Source: Marinobacterium marinum (lineage in GTDB: Bacteria > Pseudomonadota > Gammaproteobacteria > Pseudomonadales > Balneatricaceae). From it: DNA of 64,000 nucleotides. Shown here piece by piece: positions 24,979 to 33,518 of the stretch (positions are counted from its first letter, which is position 1; each line of letters opens with the position of its first letter). The translations under genes and the position numbers were made by a program. Below the pieces are notes generated by a model that made no database searches, was not told the DNA's origin, and was given only the letters and a program-made list of their open reading frames with translations. The stretch lies in the NCBI RefSeq assembly GCF_013868415.1, contig NZ_JACEMT010000052.1:265802-329801 (forward strand), written 5' to 3'.

Positions 24979-26053
24979 TAGCCTCTCCTTCATCCATCGG
25001 TTGAACCGCTAAAGCCTGGTTCAATCGCGATACCAGCCGTGGCAGGCTCCAGCGCAGACTCAACAGGCTGCCATAAGAACTGGCCATCACCAGCGCCGGG
25101 TCGGTAATCGCCAGATAGCGCCCCTCGCGCAAGGGCGGCAGGCGACGCAGCAGGGCCATGGACTCGACGTCCCGGCGACTTCGATTCGAGCTGTACCAGC
25201 TGACAATCAGCCCAGCCTTGTCCAGCCGGTCGGCCTGTTCCAACCCCAACAGAGCGGCAAAATGTCCGCGGCTCGCCTGCAGCCCCGTCAACTCCGGTAA
25301 CTCAACAAAGCCCAGTGCCAGCAAAACATCCATTCTGGGGTCACCGGGAAGATACACGGACAGGTTGCCGACCCGGCTGGCAGCATTGATATAAGCAAGC
25401 GGAACGCCGGAAAATTGAGGATTGTCAGCCGCATATTGCGCCAACAGGGCCTGACGTTCGACCAATAAGGCTTCGCCACGCTCGCGTTGTCCCAACGCAC
25501 GCGCAATCAGACGAACCTGCTGCTCGACCGATGTCAGCCAAGGCTGGTCGGGGTAACCGACCACGGGTGCCAACCGACTGAGTTGCCGATAGCTTTCCCG
25601 AGTCAACCCGGATTGTGGTGCCAGGATCAGATCAGGACTCAGTGCCAGCAAACGTTCGACATCCAGTTCGGGATAACTGCTGATAATCACCGGCAGCGCG
25701 ACCTCCTGTGCCTCTATGGCCTGCCGAAACCAGGGTAAATACCCCTCGCGATCGCCCCCCCAGTAATGCGGTTCCACGGCAACGGGGACAACCCCCAGCT
25801 GAAGGCTCCAGTCTTCGGCTGCCGCTCCCAACGTGACAACCCGCCGGGGGCGCTTGGGGATATAAGCTTCGCCATGCGCCGTGCGTACCCGGACCGGAAA
25901 TTGATCAGGCTCCGAGGCGATCGCAACATCCGGCGCGCTTGCCTCTCGCCGCATCGAGTCCGACTCTCCGCAGCCCGAAAGAGCCAGCGCCATTGTCAGC
26001 ACCAGCGTACCGATACGCCGCAACGGGCTGCACCTGTTCACGTCAGCGGCCAT
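24965..26053 (-). CDS. Iron-siderophore ABC transporter substrate-binding lipoprotein (FecB/FhuD type)
   Basis: This 362-aa protein starts with a lipoprotein signal ending in the lipobox LALSGC, with Cys 28 as lipid anchor, then a periplasmic binding domain of the helical-backbone class. Class motifs are RPRRVVTLGAAAEDWSLQLGVVPVAVEPHYWGG and LSPDLILAPQSGLT. It would bind ferri-siderophore in the periplasm and deliver it to the FecCD permeases. It overlaps DUF3325 by 11 bases. Confidence 0.92.
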   Translation of the reverse strand: MAADVNRCSPLRRIGTLVLTMALALSGCGESDSMRREASAPDVAIASEPDQFPVRVRTAHGEAYIPKRPRRVVTLGAAAEDWSLQLGVVPVAVEPHYWGGDREGYLPWFRQAIEAQEVALPVIISSYPELDVERLLALSPDLILAPQSGLTRESYRQLSRLAPVVGYPDQPWLTSVEQQVRLIARALGQRERGEALLVERQALLAQYAADNPQFSGVPLAYINAASRVGNLSVYLPGDPRMDVLLALGFVELPELTGLQASRGHFAALLGLEQADRLDKAGLIVSWYSSNRSRRDVESMALLRRLPPLREGRYLAITDPALVMASSYGSLLSLRWSLPRLVSRLNQALAVQPMDEGEANDAY

Positions 26054-26294
26054 ATCGTTTCACCACAATACGTCCCATAAATACCAGCCCGGCTCCGGCA
26101 CTGAGATATCCGACCCCCAGAGTCACTCCCAATCCCCCACCCCAGAGCACGCTGGCGACGATCAGGGCACCCCATAACAGGCACCAGCCAAGCCGATACA
26201 GAACCGGGCGGTGCCGCCAGGCCCCCTGCCCGGTCGTCATCGCCAGCACGTGAAAGCCCGCAACGGAGAGTGTCAGGACCAGCAAATGCACCAT
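26043..26294 (-). CDS. DUF3325 small inner-membrane protein
   Basis: This 83-aa hydrophobic protein has three predicted helices (MVHLLVLTLSVAGFHVLAM, WCLLWGALIVASVLWGGGLGV, LGVGYLSAGAGLVFMG). Size, helix pattern and position directly after a PepSY protein fit DUF3325, a family common in TonB-receptor and iron loci. ATG 26294 overlaps the PepSY stop as TGATG, which decides the start against a longer frame from 26321. Its function is unknown. Confidence 0.75.
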   Translation of the reverse strand: MVHLLVLTLSVAGFHVLAMTTGQGAWRHRPVLYRLGWCLLWGALIVASVLWGGGLGVTLGVGYLSAGAGLVFMGRIVVKRYGR

Positions 26295-27814
26295 CAGACA
26301 CCCCTCCGGCGACGCGCACATCGGAACATCAACAACGCCAGCAACACCGATAACAGATCGAAACCGATGAATACTCCATCACCGGCAGCCAGACTGGCTG
26401 GAAAACCTCTATCAGTCGTCAGCAGATTCAACACGGGCAACCCCAGCAAGAGCAGGCCTGCCAGCCCCAGCTGCTCACGCCAGCCTGACTGCAAAGGGCG
26501 CAGCAGCGCATGGATACCCATGCCCAGCCATACCAGAAACAGCCCATGGATTTCCCACTGCGCCCGTGCCGTCATTTCCACCGGCAACAACCGGTTCAGC
26601 CAGAACAACGCCACAACCGCAACGGGAAATCCTGCCAGTGTCGCCACGTTCAGGCGCTCAACCAGCCAGAGCCCGACGCGGGAATGCCCCGGCTTGCGCC
26701 GCCGCTTACTGGTCCAAAGCAACATGCCCGTTGCCAACATGCCACATCCCGCCGCACCCAACAGCGCATACAACCAACGACCGGGCCAATCCGCAAAGCG
26801 CCCCAGGTGCAGCCCCAGCAACGTACCATACGCATCATAGGCCGGGCGTGAGGCCTTGGCCTTCAGCAACTCGCCGGTGACGCCATCAAACAGCATGAAC
26901 GGTGGATGGCCACTGATCCCCAGCCGGTCCGCCTGTCCGGTCTGCGCCTCGACAAGCACTTTGGCACTCAAGTCTCCCGGATGGGCTATCTGCACTCGTC
27001 CCACATGTGCGCCCTGCCAACTTGCCCGCGCCTGTTCCACTAGAGCCGGCACGGATGTCAAAGCTGCCACTTGACCACTACTCGGCGTGGACGGCATAAA
27101 CGCAAAAATCTCACCGATCAATTGTTGGCGCTGTTCCTGCTCAGGGAAAGCCTTGTCCATCCCCCAGGGCACATACAGCGTCATCAGCGTCACCAGACCC
27201 GTGTAGGTAATCATCAGATGAAAAGGCAGGGCCAGCACCGAAAAGCCATTATGTGCGTCCAGCCATGATCGTTGCCCCTTACCCCAGCGAAAGGTAAAAA
27301 AGTCACGCAGAATTTTTTTGTGTGTCAGCACCCCCGAAATCAGTGCCAACAGCATCATCATGGCGGCGATGCCAACCAGATAGCGTGCCGTCAGCACGGG
27401 CAGGTAGTGCAGTTGAAAGTGGAAACGATAGAAAAATTCACCGCCGCGCGTATCCCGGACCTGGACCCCTTCCCCCGTGTCCGGATGCAGATACGCCTGT
27501 CCCCGGCCTTCCGCCCCGCGCCAGCTCACATCTAACAAACCGCTTCGCTCCCCGGGAAGCACAATCGTCCAGTGGCTGGCTGCCGAGGCATGCTGCCACA
27601 AATACGGCAGCGCGTGCTCCAACGCCGCTTCCGGCTGAGCCAGCTCCCGACCCTGTGGCCGTTCGGGCTGCATCCACTGCGTCAGTTCCTGCCGAAAAAA
27701 GCTCAGAGTTCCTGTCAGAAAAATCACAAACAGCAACCAGATCAGCAGGACACCCGTCCAGCGATGCAACTGAGCCATGCGTTGACGCACGTGGCGCCCC
27801 AGAGGAGCGATCAC
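26294..27814 (-). CDS. PepSY-associated transmembrane protein (PiuB-like)
   Basis: This 506-aa protein starts with a helix carrying LHRWTGVLLIWLLFVIFLTGTLSFF, the PepSY_TM pattern. A periplasmic PepSY domain and further helices follow, including FHLMITYTGLVTLM and a C-terminal group of three. Homologues accompany ferri-siderophore uptake and are thought to act as inner-membrane reductases or iron-release factors; that is family knowledge, not visible here. The start codon GTG 27814 overlaps the stop of the DUF3649 gene as GTGA. Confidence 0.88.
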   Translation of the reverse strand: MIAPLGRHVRQRMAQLHRWTGVLLIWLLFVIFLTGTLSFFRQELTQWMQPERPQGRELAQPEAALEHALPYLWQHASAASHWTIVLPGERSGLLDVSWRGAEGRGQAYLHPDTGEGVQVRDTRGGEFFYRFHFQLHYLPVLTARYLVGIAAMMMLLALISGVLTHKKILRDFFTFRWGKGQRSWLDAHNGFSVLALPFHLMITYTGLVTLMTLYVPWGMDKAFPEQEQRQQLIGEIFAFMPSTPSSGQVAALTSVPALVEQARASWQGAHVGRVQIAHPGDLSAKVLVEAQTGQADRLGISGHPPFMLFDGVTGELLKAKASRPAYDAYGTLLGLHLGRFADWPGRWLYALLGAAGCGMLATGMLLWTSKRRRKPGHSRVGLWLVERLNVATLAGFPVAVVALFWLNRLLPVEMTARAQWEIHGLFLVWLGMGIHALLRPLQSGWREQLGLAGLLLLGLPVLNLLTTDRGFPASLAAGDGVFIGFDLLSVLLALLMFRCARRRRGV

Positions 27815-28086
27815 ACTCCGCCTCCATAACAGACATATATCAGCAATAACGTCGGCAGCAACAACCCCATGCAGGCACTACGCAAGCTGGCCGCCCAGAA
27901 CACCCAAATCACCGTGGCAGCAAAGACGGCAAATGCCAGCAGCATGCCGGTCAGAACCGCCTGCTCAGGTGCCCAGGGCAAGGCCAGCACGGCAATGCTG
28001 CTCCAGCGTGTCAGCAGAAATGCGCTCAGGATGGCGAACAGTGTGCGAAGCAATGGCTCCAGATGGAAGCGAACCTTGGCTGGCAT
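27811..28086 (-). CDS. DUF3649 small inner-membrane protein
   Basis: This 91-aa protein has three hydrophobic segments (LRTLFAILSAFLLTRWSSIAVLAL, EQAVLTGMLLAFAVFAATVIWVFWAASL, CMGLLLPTLLLIYVCYGGG). Length and position at the head of a PepSY-DUF3325 group match DUF3649. ATG 28086 is the chosen start; ATG 28113 would add nine residues without a ribosome site. It is the first gene of the siderophore transport operon and follows a Fur-box-like palindrome. Confidence 0.75.
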   Translation of the reverse strand: MPAKVRFHLEPLLRTLFAILSAFLLTRWSSIAVLALPWAPEQAVLTGMLLAFAVFAATVIWVFWAASLRSACMGLLLPTLLLIYVCYGGGV

Positions 28087-28240
28087 GATGTAATCTCTGT
28101 ACGGCAGTTGCATCGTTGAAGTGAAAATCGGCTGCTGACCTGAACGCCAGCTTCCAGAACGGACGCAGTCTAGCCGCCACGCCCAGGTGACACACTGATC
28201 CGGCGAATGATTTGGCGGTGAGCATAGCGTTTGCAGCAAA

Positions 28241-28255
28241 TGAGATAGATTCTCA
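28241..28255. promoter_or_regulatory. Fur-box-like palindrome before the siderophore transport operon
   Basis: TGAGATA-G-ATTCTCA is a near-perfect 7-1-7 palindrome with 10 of 14 matches to the Fur consensus. It lies about 155 bases before the DUF3649 start in the 327-base divergent gap 28087-28413, which holds no other recognised feature. Confidence 0.6.
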
Positions 28256-28413
28256 GTGGTAACAGACGACAGCTGCAGGACAGGCTGTTGTCCCGTTCTG
28301 CATCTGCAGTCGAATGAATGACACCCGTTCATGCACTTCCATGTTCCCGTTTACAGACTCGGGAAGGTGTCCACGCTCTGCTAGGATAGGCGTCCATCCA
28401 TAACTCGACGGGG

Positions 28414-29295
28414 ATGCCGATCTTGTCTACACATCGCAAGGCCGACCTGCTTCTTCTGCTGACCACTCTGCTGGCCGCCGCCGGCTGGATCTTTTCCCGA
28501 GAAGCCATTCAAGGTTTGGCCCCAATGCTGTTCATGGCACTGCGTTTTCTGATAGCAGGAAGCGTTTTGGCGGTTATTGGCTGGCCGGCCATGCGCGCCT
28601 TTACTGCACCACAATGGAAGAGCGCCGGACTGGTGGGGATTTTCTTCGGCATCGCCATGACCTTCTGGATTCTGGGCCTGGACCTCGCGACTCATGTCGG
28701 CGTTGGTGCATTTTTAACCAGCCTGGGTGTCGTCATGGTACCGCTGGTCGGCCTGTTGTTCGGTGAACGCGCGCGCCCTTCCGTTTTTCTGTCCATACCA
28801 TTTGTGGTGGCGGGGCTGGCCTGCCTGTCGCTGGATCATGAGTTCCACATTGGTCTGGCCGAGGTGTTTTTCCTGCTGTCGGCACTGTTTATCGCCCTGA
28901 TGTTCATCCTCAACAGTCGTGCGGCAGCTCGCCTGCCCGCCTTGCCATTGACCGCAATACCCTTGTTGGTCACCGGCCTGATGACCGGTACCCTTTCAGC
29001 GTTCACGGAAGAATGGAACTTTAGCCAGCCATCGGCCATCTGGGGATGGCTGCTGGCCAGCGCTCTGATCGCCACCAGCCTGCGTTTTTTGATTCAGACC
29101 CGTGGACAAAGTCTGGCACCGCCCAGCCACACGGCAATCATCATGACTCTGGAACCGGTCTGGACCGCACTGCTGGCCGTACTCTGGCTGGGCGAGACCA
29201 TGACGGCACTCCAGTTCAGCGGTTGCGCCCTCATCTTTTTTGCCATGCTTGTTAATCGCTGGCCCGCTGTGCGAGCATGGATCAAGCTCCATTGA
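28414..29295 (+). CDS. DMT-superfamily (EamA) transporter
   Basis: This 293-aa protein has ten hydrophobic segments arranged as two EamA repeats. The first repeat has ADLLLLLTTLLAAAGWIFSREAIQG and FLTSLGVVMVPLVGLLFGERA. The second ends with PPSHTAIIMTLEPVWTALLAVLWLGETM, the diagnostic EamA motif. Members export amino acids or other metabolites; the substrate here is unknown. It is transcribed away from the siderophore operon. Confidence 0.9.
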   Translation: MPILSTHRKADLLLLLTTLLAAAGWIFSREAIQGLAPMLFMALRFLIAGSVLAVIGWPAMRAFTAPQWKSAGLVGIFFGIAMTFWILGLDLATHVGVGAFLTSLGVVMVPLVGLLFGERARPSVFLSIPFVVAGLACLSLDHEFHIGLAEVFFLLSALFIALMFILNSRAAARLPALPLTAIPLLVTGLMTGTLSAFTEEWNFSQPSAIWGWLLASALIATSLRFLIQTRGQSLAPPSHTAIIMTLEPVWTALLAVLWLGETMTALQFSGCALIFFAMLVNRWPAVRAWIKLH

Positions 29296-29329
29296 ATGAA
29301 CGGCACACATCAACTTACAAGGATGCCCC

Positions 29330-30103
29330 ATGAAGAAACGCTTGATGACCCCCGCCGCTCTCAGCGGTCTGGCACTCGCACTGACTCTGTCTCAACCTGC
29401 TCAAGCCGACTGGGATGACGTCCTCAAGAAACAGGGCGAGAAGCTGTTGCAGGGGCAGACGGCTCCCGAAAGCAAATCCACCCCCGTTCCCGCAGGCATG
29501 GATACCGCCACCCTGGCCAGCGGACTGAAAGAAGCGCTGAAAGTCGGGGGCGAGCGTGCCATCAAGGAACTGGCCGCCGAGGGTGGCTACGCCAACCACG
29601 ATGATGTGCGCATTCCTTTACCCGGCGCTCTCGACACCGCCAGCGGCCTGATGCGCAAGTACGGCCTGGACAGCCAGATTGACACGTTCGAAGCCAGCAT
29701 GAACAGCGCGGCCGAGCAGGCCATCAGCGAAGCCACACCAATCTTTCTGGAAACTCTGGAAGGGATGACGCTAGATGACGCCCGTCGCATCTATTCCGGT
29801 GGAGATACGGCAGCAACCGACTACTTCCGCGAGAAAACACAGGGGCCGCTGGGCTCTCGCATGCAGCCGCTGATCGAAGAAGCCATGAGCAGCACCGGCG
29901 TCATGCAGGCCTACCAGGCACTGGTCAGCCAGGCTGAAAGTCAGGTTCCCATGCTGAAAGGGCTGAGCCCGGATGTAGGTGAGCATGTTACCGACGCGGC
30001 TCTGGACGGGCTTTTCCTGCGCCTGGCACAGGAAGAAAAACAGATCCGTGAAAACCCGGTCGCACGTACGACGGATTTGTTGAAAAGCGTTTTTGGGCAG
30101 TAA
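29330..30103 (+). CDS. DUF4197 domain-containing exported protein
   Basis: This 257-aa protein has a signal peptide ending QPAQA-DWDD and a helical mature part. It has LASGLKEALKVGGERAIKELAAEGGYANHDDVRIPLP, the start of the DUF4197 domain, and later EGMTLDDARRIYSGGDTAATDYFREKT. The family is common in Gammaproteobacteria and has no known function. It starts 34 bases after the EamA gene with AAGGATGCCCC as ribosome site, so the two may be cotranscribed. Confidence 0.85.
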   Translation: MKKRLMTPAALSGLALALTLSQPAQADWDDVLKKQGEKLLQGQTAPESKSTPVPAGMDTATLASGLKEALKVGGERAIKELAAEGGYANHDDVRIPLPGALDTASGLMRKYGLDSQIDTFEASMNSAAEQAISEATPIFLETLEGMTLDDARRIYSGGDTAATDYFREKTQGPLGSRMQPLIEEAMSSTGVMQAYQALVSQAESQVPMLKGLSPDVGEHVTDAALDGLFLRLAQEEKQIRENPVARTTDLLKSVFGQ

Positions 30104-30112
30104 ATCACGACC

Positions 30113-30136
30113 GGCGGTGGCGGTAACGCCTCCGCC
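30113..30136. terminator. Bidirectional terminator hairpin between DUF4197 and cysQ
   Basis: The arms GGCGGTGGCG and CGCCTCCGCC with a GTAA loop form a 10-bp stem with one central mismatch in the gap between the convergent genes. It can serve both strands. T runs are absent, so efficiency is uncertain. Confidence 0.55.
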
Positions 30137-30145
30137 CCCTCCTGA

Positions 30146-30937
30146 CTAGGGCTTGCTGCCACCATAAACAATAAAGTGGGGATTCAGCGTCTCACTCGGG
30201 TCGGCATAGCTCAAGACCTCCCCCTCCGGCGTCAGCAACTGCCCGCCTGCTGCATTGATCACCGCATGAGACGCCGCCGTATCCCACAGGCAGGTTGGTC
30301 CCAACCGCGGGTAAAGGTGCCCGGCTCCCTCGGCTACCAGACACAGTTTGATTGAGCTGCCCAGACGGATCAATTCATGCTCGCCCAATGCATCCATCCA
30401 GGCCAGAGTGTGAGGTCCCAGGTGAGAACGGCTGCCGTAAACCTTCCAGGGAGTACCCGGTTGATGGGTACTGACATGGATCGCTCGACGCTGATCCGTA
30501 CCCTCCATACGACAGGCTTCCACGCCTTCGGCACCCAGCCAGGTGACGTCCAGTACGGGAGCATGTACCACGCCCAACACGGGACGCCCTTGCTCAATCA
30601 GGGCGATGTTGACGGTAAATTCGCCATTGCGCTTGATGAACTCCTTGGTCCCGTCCAGCGGATCCACCAGCCAATAGCGACCATCCGCATCCGGGCCGGT
30701 AAAATCATCCACCGCCTCCTCGGTCAAAATCGGCAAGCATGGCGATAGATCGCTCAACCCATCCACAATCACTGCGTTGGCAGCAAGATCGGCACGAGTC
30801 AGGGGCGACTGGTCGGCCTTGTGCTCAATACCGAAATCCTGTTCGCCATACACGCTTAAAATAGCTTCACCGGCTGTCCGAGCGATACGCTCAACCTGCG
30901 TCAGCAGGGATTTCAGGGGCAAGGATGTAACAGGCAT
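30146..30937 (-). CDS. cysQ: 3'(2'),5'-bisphosphate nucleotidase CysQ
   Basis: CysQ removes the 3'-phosphate from PAP and PAPS and so controls sulfur-assimilation intermediates. The 263-aa sequence has the inositol-monophosphatase fold motifs ILTEEAVDDF, WLVDPLDGTKEFIKRNGEFTVNIALI (metal site DPLDGT) and LWDTAASHAVINAAGG. ATG 30937 has AGGAGCGCCC immediately upstream, which decides against longer frames from 31060. It lies 64 bases downstream of the HAD phosphatase gene on the same strand. Confidence 0.93.
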   Translation of the reverse strand: MPVTSLPLKSLLTQVERIARTAGEAILSVYGEQDFGIEHKADQSPLTRADLAANAVIVDGLSDLSPCLPILTEEAVDDFTGPDADGRYWLVDPLDGTKEFIKRNGEFTVNIALIEQGRPVLGVVHAPVLDVTWLGAEGVEACRMEGTDQRRAIHVSTHQPGTPWKVYGSRSHLGPHTLAWMDALGEHELIRLGSSIKLCLVAEGAGHLYPRLGPTCLWDTAASHAVINAAGGQLLTPEGEVLSYADPSETLNPHFIVYGGSKP

Positions 30938-31001
30938 GGGCGCTCCTGTGGACAGAAAAGTATTCACCAAGCACGATTTTACCATGAAGTGCCCAAACAC
31001 C

Positions 31002-31808
31002 TCAGGCCAAACGAACCTCACCGCCCCGTAGCGACAACAGGTGCTGCGCCATTTCGGCAAAACCCTTGCCTCCTTCTGCTGCGGTCTTGTAGGTCGGCAA
31101 GGCTTTCAGCCAGGTACGGCTGTGCTCAATGTTGGCAACCCCAACGCTGATCGGCAGTGCGCGAAACATGGGTTCATCATTGGCAGAATCGCCAATGCAC
31201 AGCACCTGTTCCGTGATCTGGTCACGCGTCAGCCCTTCCCGCGTCGTGAAATAGCGTTCCGCTGCACGCCACTTGTCGTGCCCACCGGTCCACACATTCA
31301 GATGGATGGAGCTGGTCGAATAGTCCACCCCGAAGGCATCAAGTACCTCGCACATTTGCTCGACCTCTTCAGTACCCAGCTGAACCGCCTGACCGATATC
31401 GATGGCAAAATCGGTAAACCTCAACGCCTGGTCCGTCGCCAGACGCGCACGAGGCACGACCGCCAAAGCCGCCTTCACCGAAGCCTCCAGCTGCAGCCGG
31501 GATTCCTCTCGACTGGCCTCGGGCAGCCAGTATTCCGTGGTCATCTTCAAACCATCCAGCTGGAACCGAAAACCGCCCCCCTCACCGATGATTGTCTCGA
31601 CCGGCAGCAGCCGCACCAACGCATCACACCAGCCCGCACAGGCTCCGGTGACAGGGACCACGGTAATACCGGCGGCGCGCAGGGCATACAATGCATCCAG
31701 TGTTTCCGGCAATAGTTGTCCCCGGTAGCTGAGCGTGTCATCCACATCCGTGAGAATATAGCGAATACCCTGCGCCTGCCGCCGAGACAGTTGTTGTATC
31801 TGTTCCAT
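31002..31808 (-). CDS. HAD-superfamily phosphatase (Cof/MPGP-like, class IIB)
   Basis: This 268-aa hydrolase has motif I as ILTDVDDTL (nucleophile Asp 21, Asp 23), motif II as VVPVTGA, the Lys of motif III near GGHDKWRAAE, and motif IV as CIGDSANDEPMF. The layout fits C2-cap HAD phosphatases acting on sugar phosphates or phosphoglycerate derivatives. Its start overlaps the phosphodiesterase stop as TGATG, so it is translationally coupled to it. A sensible role is removal of the phosphate freed as a monoester by the upstream phosphodiesterase; this is inference. Confidence 0.85.
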   Translation of the reverse strand: MEQIQQLSRRQAQGIRYILTDVDDTLSYRGQLLPETLDALYALRAAGITVVPVTGACAGWCDALVRLLPVETIIGEGGGFRFQLDGLKMTTEYWLPEASREESRLQLEASVKAALAVVPRARLATDQALRFTDFAIDIGQAVQLGTEEVEQMCEVLDAFGVDYSTSSIHLNVWTGGHDKWRAAERYFTTREGLTRDQITEQVLCIGDSANDEPMFRALPISVGVANIEHSRTWLKALPTYKTAAEGGKGFAEMAQHLLSLRGGEVRLA

Positions 31809-32635
31809 CAGTCAATCAACCTGCCCTGCTTATCAAAAAACGGATGGGGGCCGTCACAGGCCTCCACATGGCTCTGGTGACTCAGGATCATGCCGCTCTG
31901 GGGGTGCAGATAGAGCAGTCGGATCATGGCCGGCTCCAGAGTAAACGAGGATGCCGCTGCCGGCGTCAGATCCAGCGTCACCGCATGGTTATGCGCCGAC
32001 CCCACGTAGACCGGTCGGCCGCACCAGACGAATTCCACCGGACGGTGCAGGTGCCCGCACAGAATCACTTCAACCTGAGGATGCTCCTGCAGTACCTCCG
32101 CCAGCCTTTCACTGCCGTTCAACCGCTGCACATCCATATGGTCCAGCCCCACAGCCACCGGCGGGTGGTGCATGAACAGCAGCGTCCGTTGCTGCGGCGC
32201 CTGCTCCAGCACCGTTGCCAACCAGGCTCGGCGGACCTCATCAACTTCGCCATACGGCTGGCCCGGCACACTGGTATCCAGACCGACCAGACGCAGCGGC
32301 AGGCCTTCAATGGCATGACTCAGATGTGTGTCGGCCTGAAACAGGTACACATGGTCGGCAAAAACTTCACGCAGCGCCTGGCGCTCATCGTGGTTGCCCG
32401 GCACCAGATAAAAGGGCATTTCCAGATCATCCAGCGCCAGCCGTGCCTGACGGTATTCTGCCGCCAGGCCGAAGTCTCCCAAATCACCGGTGATCAATAC
32501 CAGATCCGGTTGCGGGCGCATGGCATTGAGATGTTCGACAGCCTGTCGCAACTTGGCATAGGTATCCACCTTGCCGGCATAAGCGGTCTTGCCGCCGGCC
32601 TTGATATGCAGATCCGTCAGTTGTGCAATGATCAT
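31808..32635 (-). CDS. Metallophosphodiesterase of the GpdQ/Icc class
   Basis: This 275-aa dinuclear metallo-phosphoesterase shows all five blocks: QLTDLH (8-10), ITGDLGDFG, VPGNHDERQ, FMHHPPVAVG and CGHLHRPVEF. Overall length and block spacing resemble glycerophosphodiesterase GpdQ and also cAMP phosphodiesterase CpdA. Its place directly behind an ABC transporter for an anionic solute and before a phosphatase favours hydrolysis of an imported phosphodiester. The start ATG 32635 touches the stop of the ATPase 3' remnant, so before the IS insertion the gene was read in the same operon. Confidence 0.88.
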   Translation of the reverse strand: MIIAQLTDLHIKAGGKTAYAGKVDTYAKLRQAVEHLNAMRPQPDLVLITGDLGDFGLAAEYRQARLALDDLEMPFYLVPGNHDERQALREVFADHVYLFQADTHLSHAIEGLPLRLVGLDTSVPGQPYGEVDEVRRAWLATVLEQAPQQRTLLFMHHPPVAVGLDHMDVQRLNGSERLAEVLQEHPQVEVILCGHLHRPVEFVWCGRPVYVGSAHNHAVTLDLTPAAASSFTLEPAMIRLLYLHPQSGMILSHQSHVEACDGPHPFFDKQGRLID

Positions 32636-32989
32636 TCAGACACTCTCCGCCCGACGATCCAGCATGATCATCTGTTCCGGTCGCATGTCCAGTGTCACGG
32701 CCTGTCCGGCTCTGAACTCGGAACGCCCCTGCGCGTCCACAATGATCGGCTCGTGACCGGCATCGCTCACCCAGACACGGGTACGATCCCCCATGAATTG
32801 AGTTTGCAGAACCACACCACTCAGGCCATCCCCGCCCCCTGCGGTAATGCGAATATCCTCGGGGCGGCAATAGATTTTGCCGATGCCGTCCGCCAGCCCT
32901 ACGCCCGGCAAGGCACCTCCAGGCAGCAACATGCGATGGTTGCTGACCGGACCTTCAAAGGTGTTGATCTGGCCGATGAAGTCCGCCAC
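32636..32989 (-). pseudogene. 3' remnant of ABC transporter ATP-binding protein (TOBE domain), cut off by IS insertion
   Basis: These 118 codons encode the C-terminal part of the ATPase that begins at 35628: VADFIGQINTFEGPVSN, then YCRPEDIRIT and the end VTLDMRPEQMIMLDR, a TOBE/MOP-type regulatory domain. Joining codon by codon to the 5' part gives PQNDF-VADFIG, the normal sequence at this place in the PotA/UgpC class, with no base missing (711 + 354 = 1065 bases). An open frame enters this segment from inside the element at 33151, but it has no start signal of note. Confidence 0.9.
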
Positions 32990-33005
32990 CAGCTTTTTCC
33001 CGCAG

Positions 33006-33031
33006 GGTGCCCACACCGATGAAGGTGTGGG
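33006..33031 (+). other. Left-end hairpin and guide of the IS605-family element
   Basis: The guide GGTG is followed by the stem CCCACACC (33010-33017), loop GATGAA and GGTGTGGG (33024-33031). TnpA of this family binds such subterminal hairpins and reads the cleavage site through the guide. The 16-base spacing to the target CCAC is similar to that of IS608. A second hairpin, ACGGGGC-GTTA-GCCCCGT, lies at 33043-33060 over the end of tnpA. Confidence 0.8.
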
Positions 33032-33050
33032 GTGAATGCGGAACGGGGCG

Positions 33051-33449
33051 TTAGCCCCGTTGATTTCGCACGTACTGTGCAACCACTTCAAGGGGCGCTC
33101 CACCACACGACCCAACAAAGTAGGAACGGCTCCAAAGTACGGGTTTGTCATACGCTGCCCTAAGATCGGTGAACTGGTTTCGCAAGCGTCGTGACGTAAC
33201 AGCCTTGAGCGAGTTTACCAGTTTGGTCAGCTGCACCTTGGGGTTGTATTCGATCAGCAGGTGGACGTGATCAGATTCACCGTCACATTCCCGCAACTCA
33301 GCATCGAATTCGGCGCACACTTCAGCCGCTGACGTTTTGAAGGCATCCAAGTGCAAGTCGCCAAGCACATTGCGCCGGTACTTAGTAACGAAGACGATAT
33401 GGGCGTGCAACAGATAGGCACTGTGTCTTGACTTATTTATTACATACAT
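33051..33449 (-). CDS. tnpA: IS200/IS605-family Y1 transposase TnpA
   Basis: This 132-aa single-strand DNA transposase has the HUH motif H61-V-H63 within SDHVHLLIEY and catalytic Tyr 126 in VVAQYVRNQ. The N-terminal segment AHIVFVTKYRRNVL is standard for the family. All catalytic residues are present, so the protein may be active. It forms dimers that bind the end hairpins and catalyse peel-and-paste transposition. It starts 69 bases from tnpB, which is on the other strand. Confidence 0.95.
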   Translation of the reverse strand: MYVINKSRHSAYLLHAHIVFVTKYRRNVLGDLHLDAFKTSAAEVCAEFDAELRECDGESDHVHLLIEYNPKVQLTKLVNSLKAVTSRRLRNQFTDLRAAYDKPVLWSRSYFVGSCGGAPLEVVAQYVRNQRG

Positions 33450-33518
33450 ACTGATAATTGCCTTCGCTAGTTTGGCAATATAGTATCAGTACTAGTATAA
33501 CTACACACTGACTTATAA

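Noticed and set aside
32990-33151. Open frame from 33151 through the IS left end into the ATPase remnant as a real gene
   Set aside because: It starts inside tnpA in another register and has no ribosome site or family match before VADFIG. Only the remnant part is meaningful.
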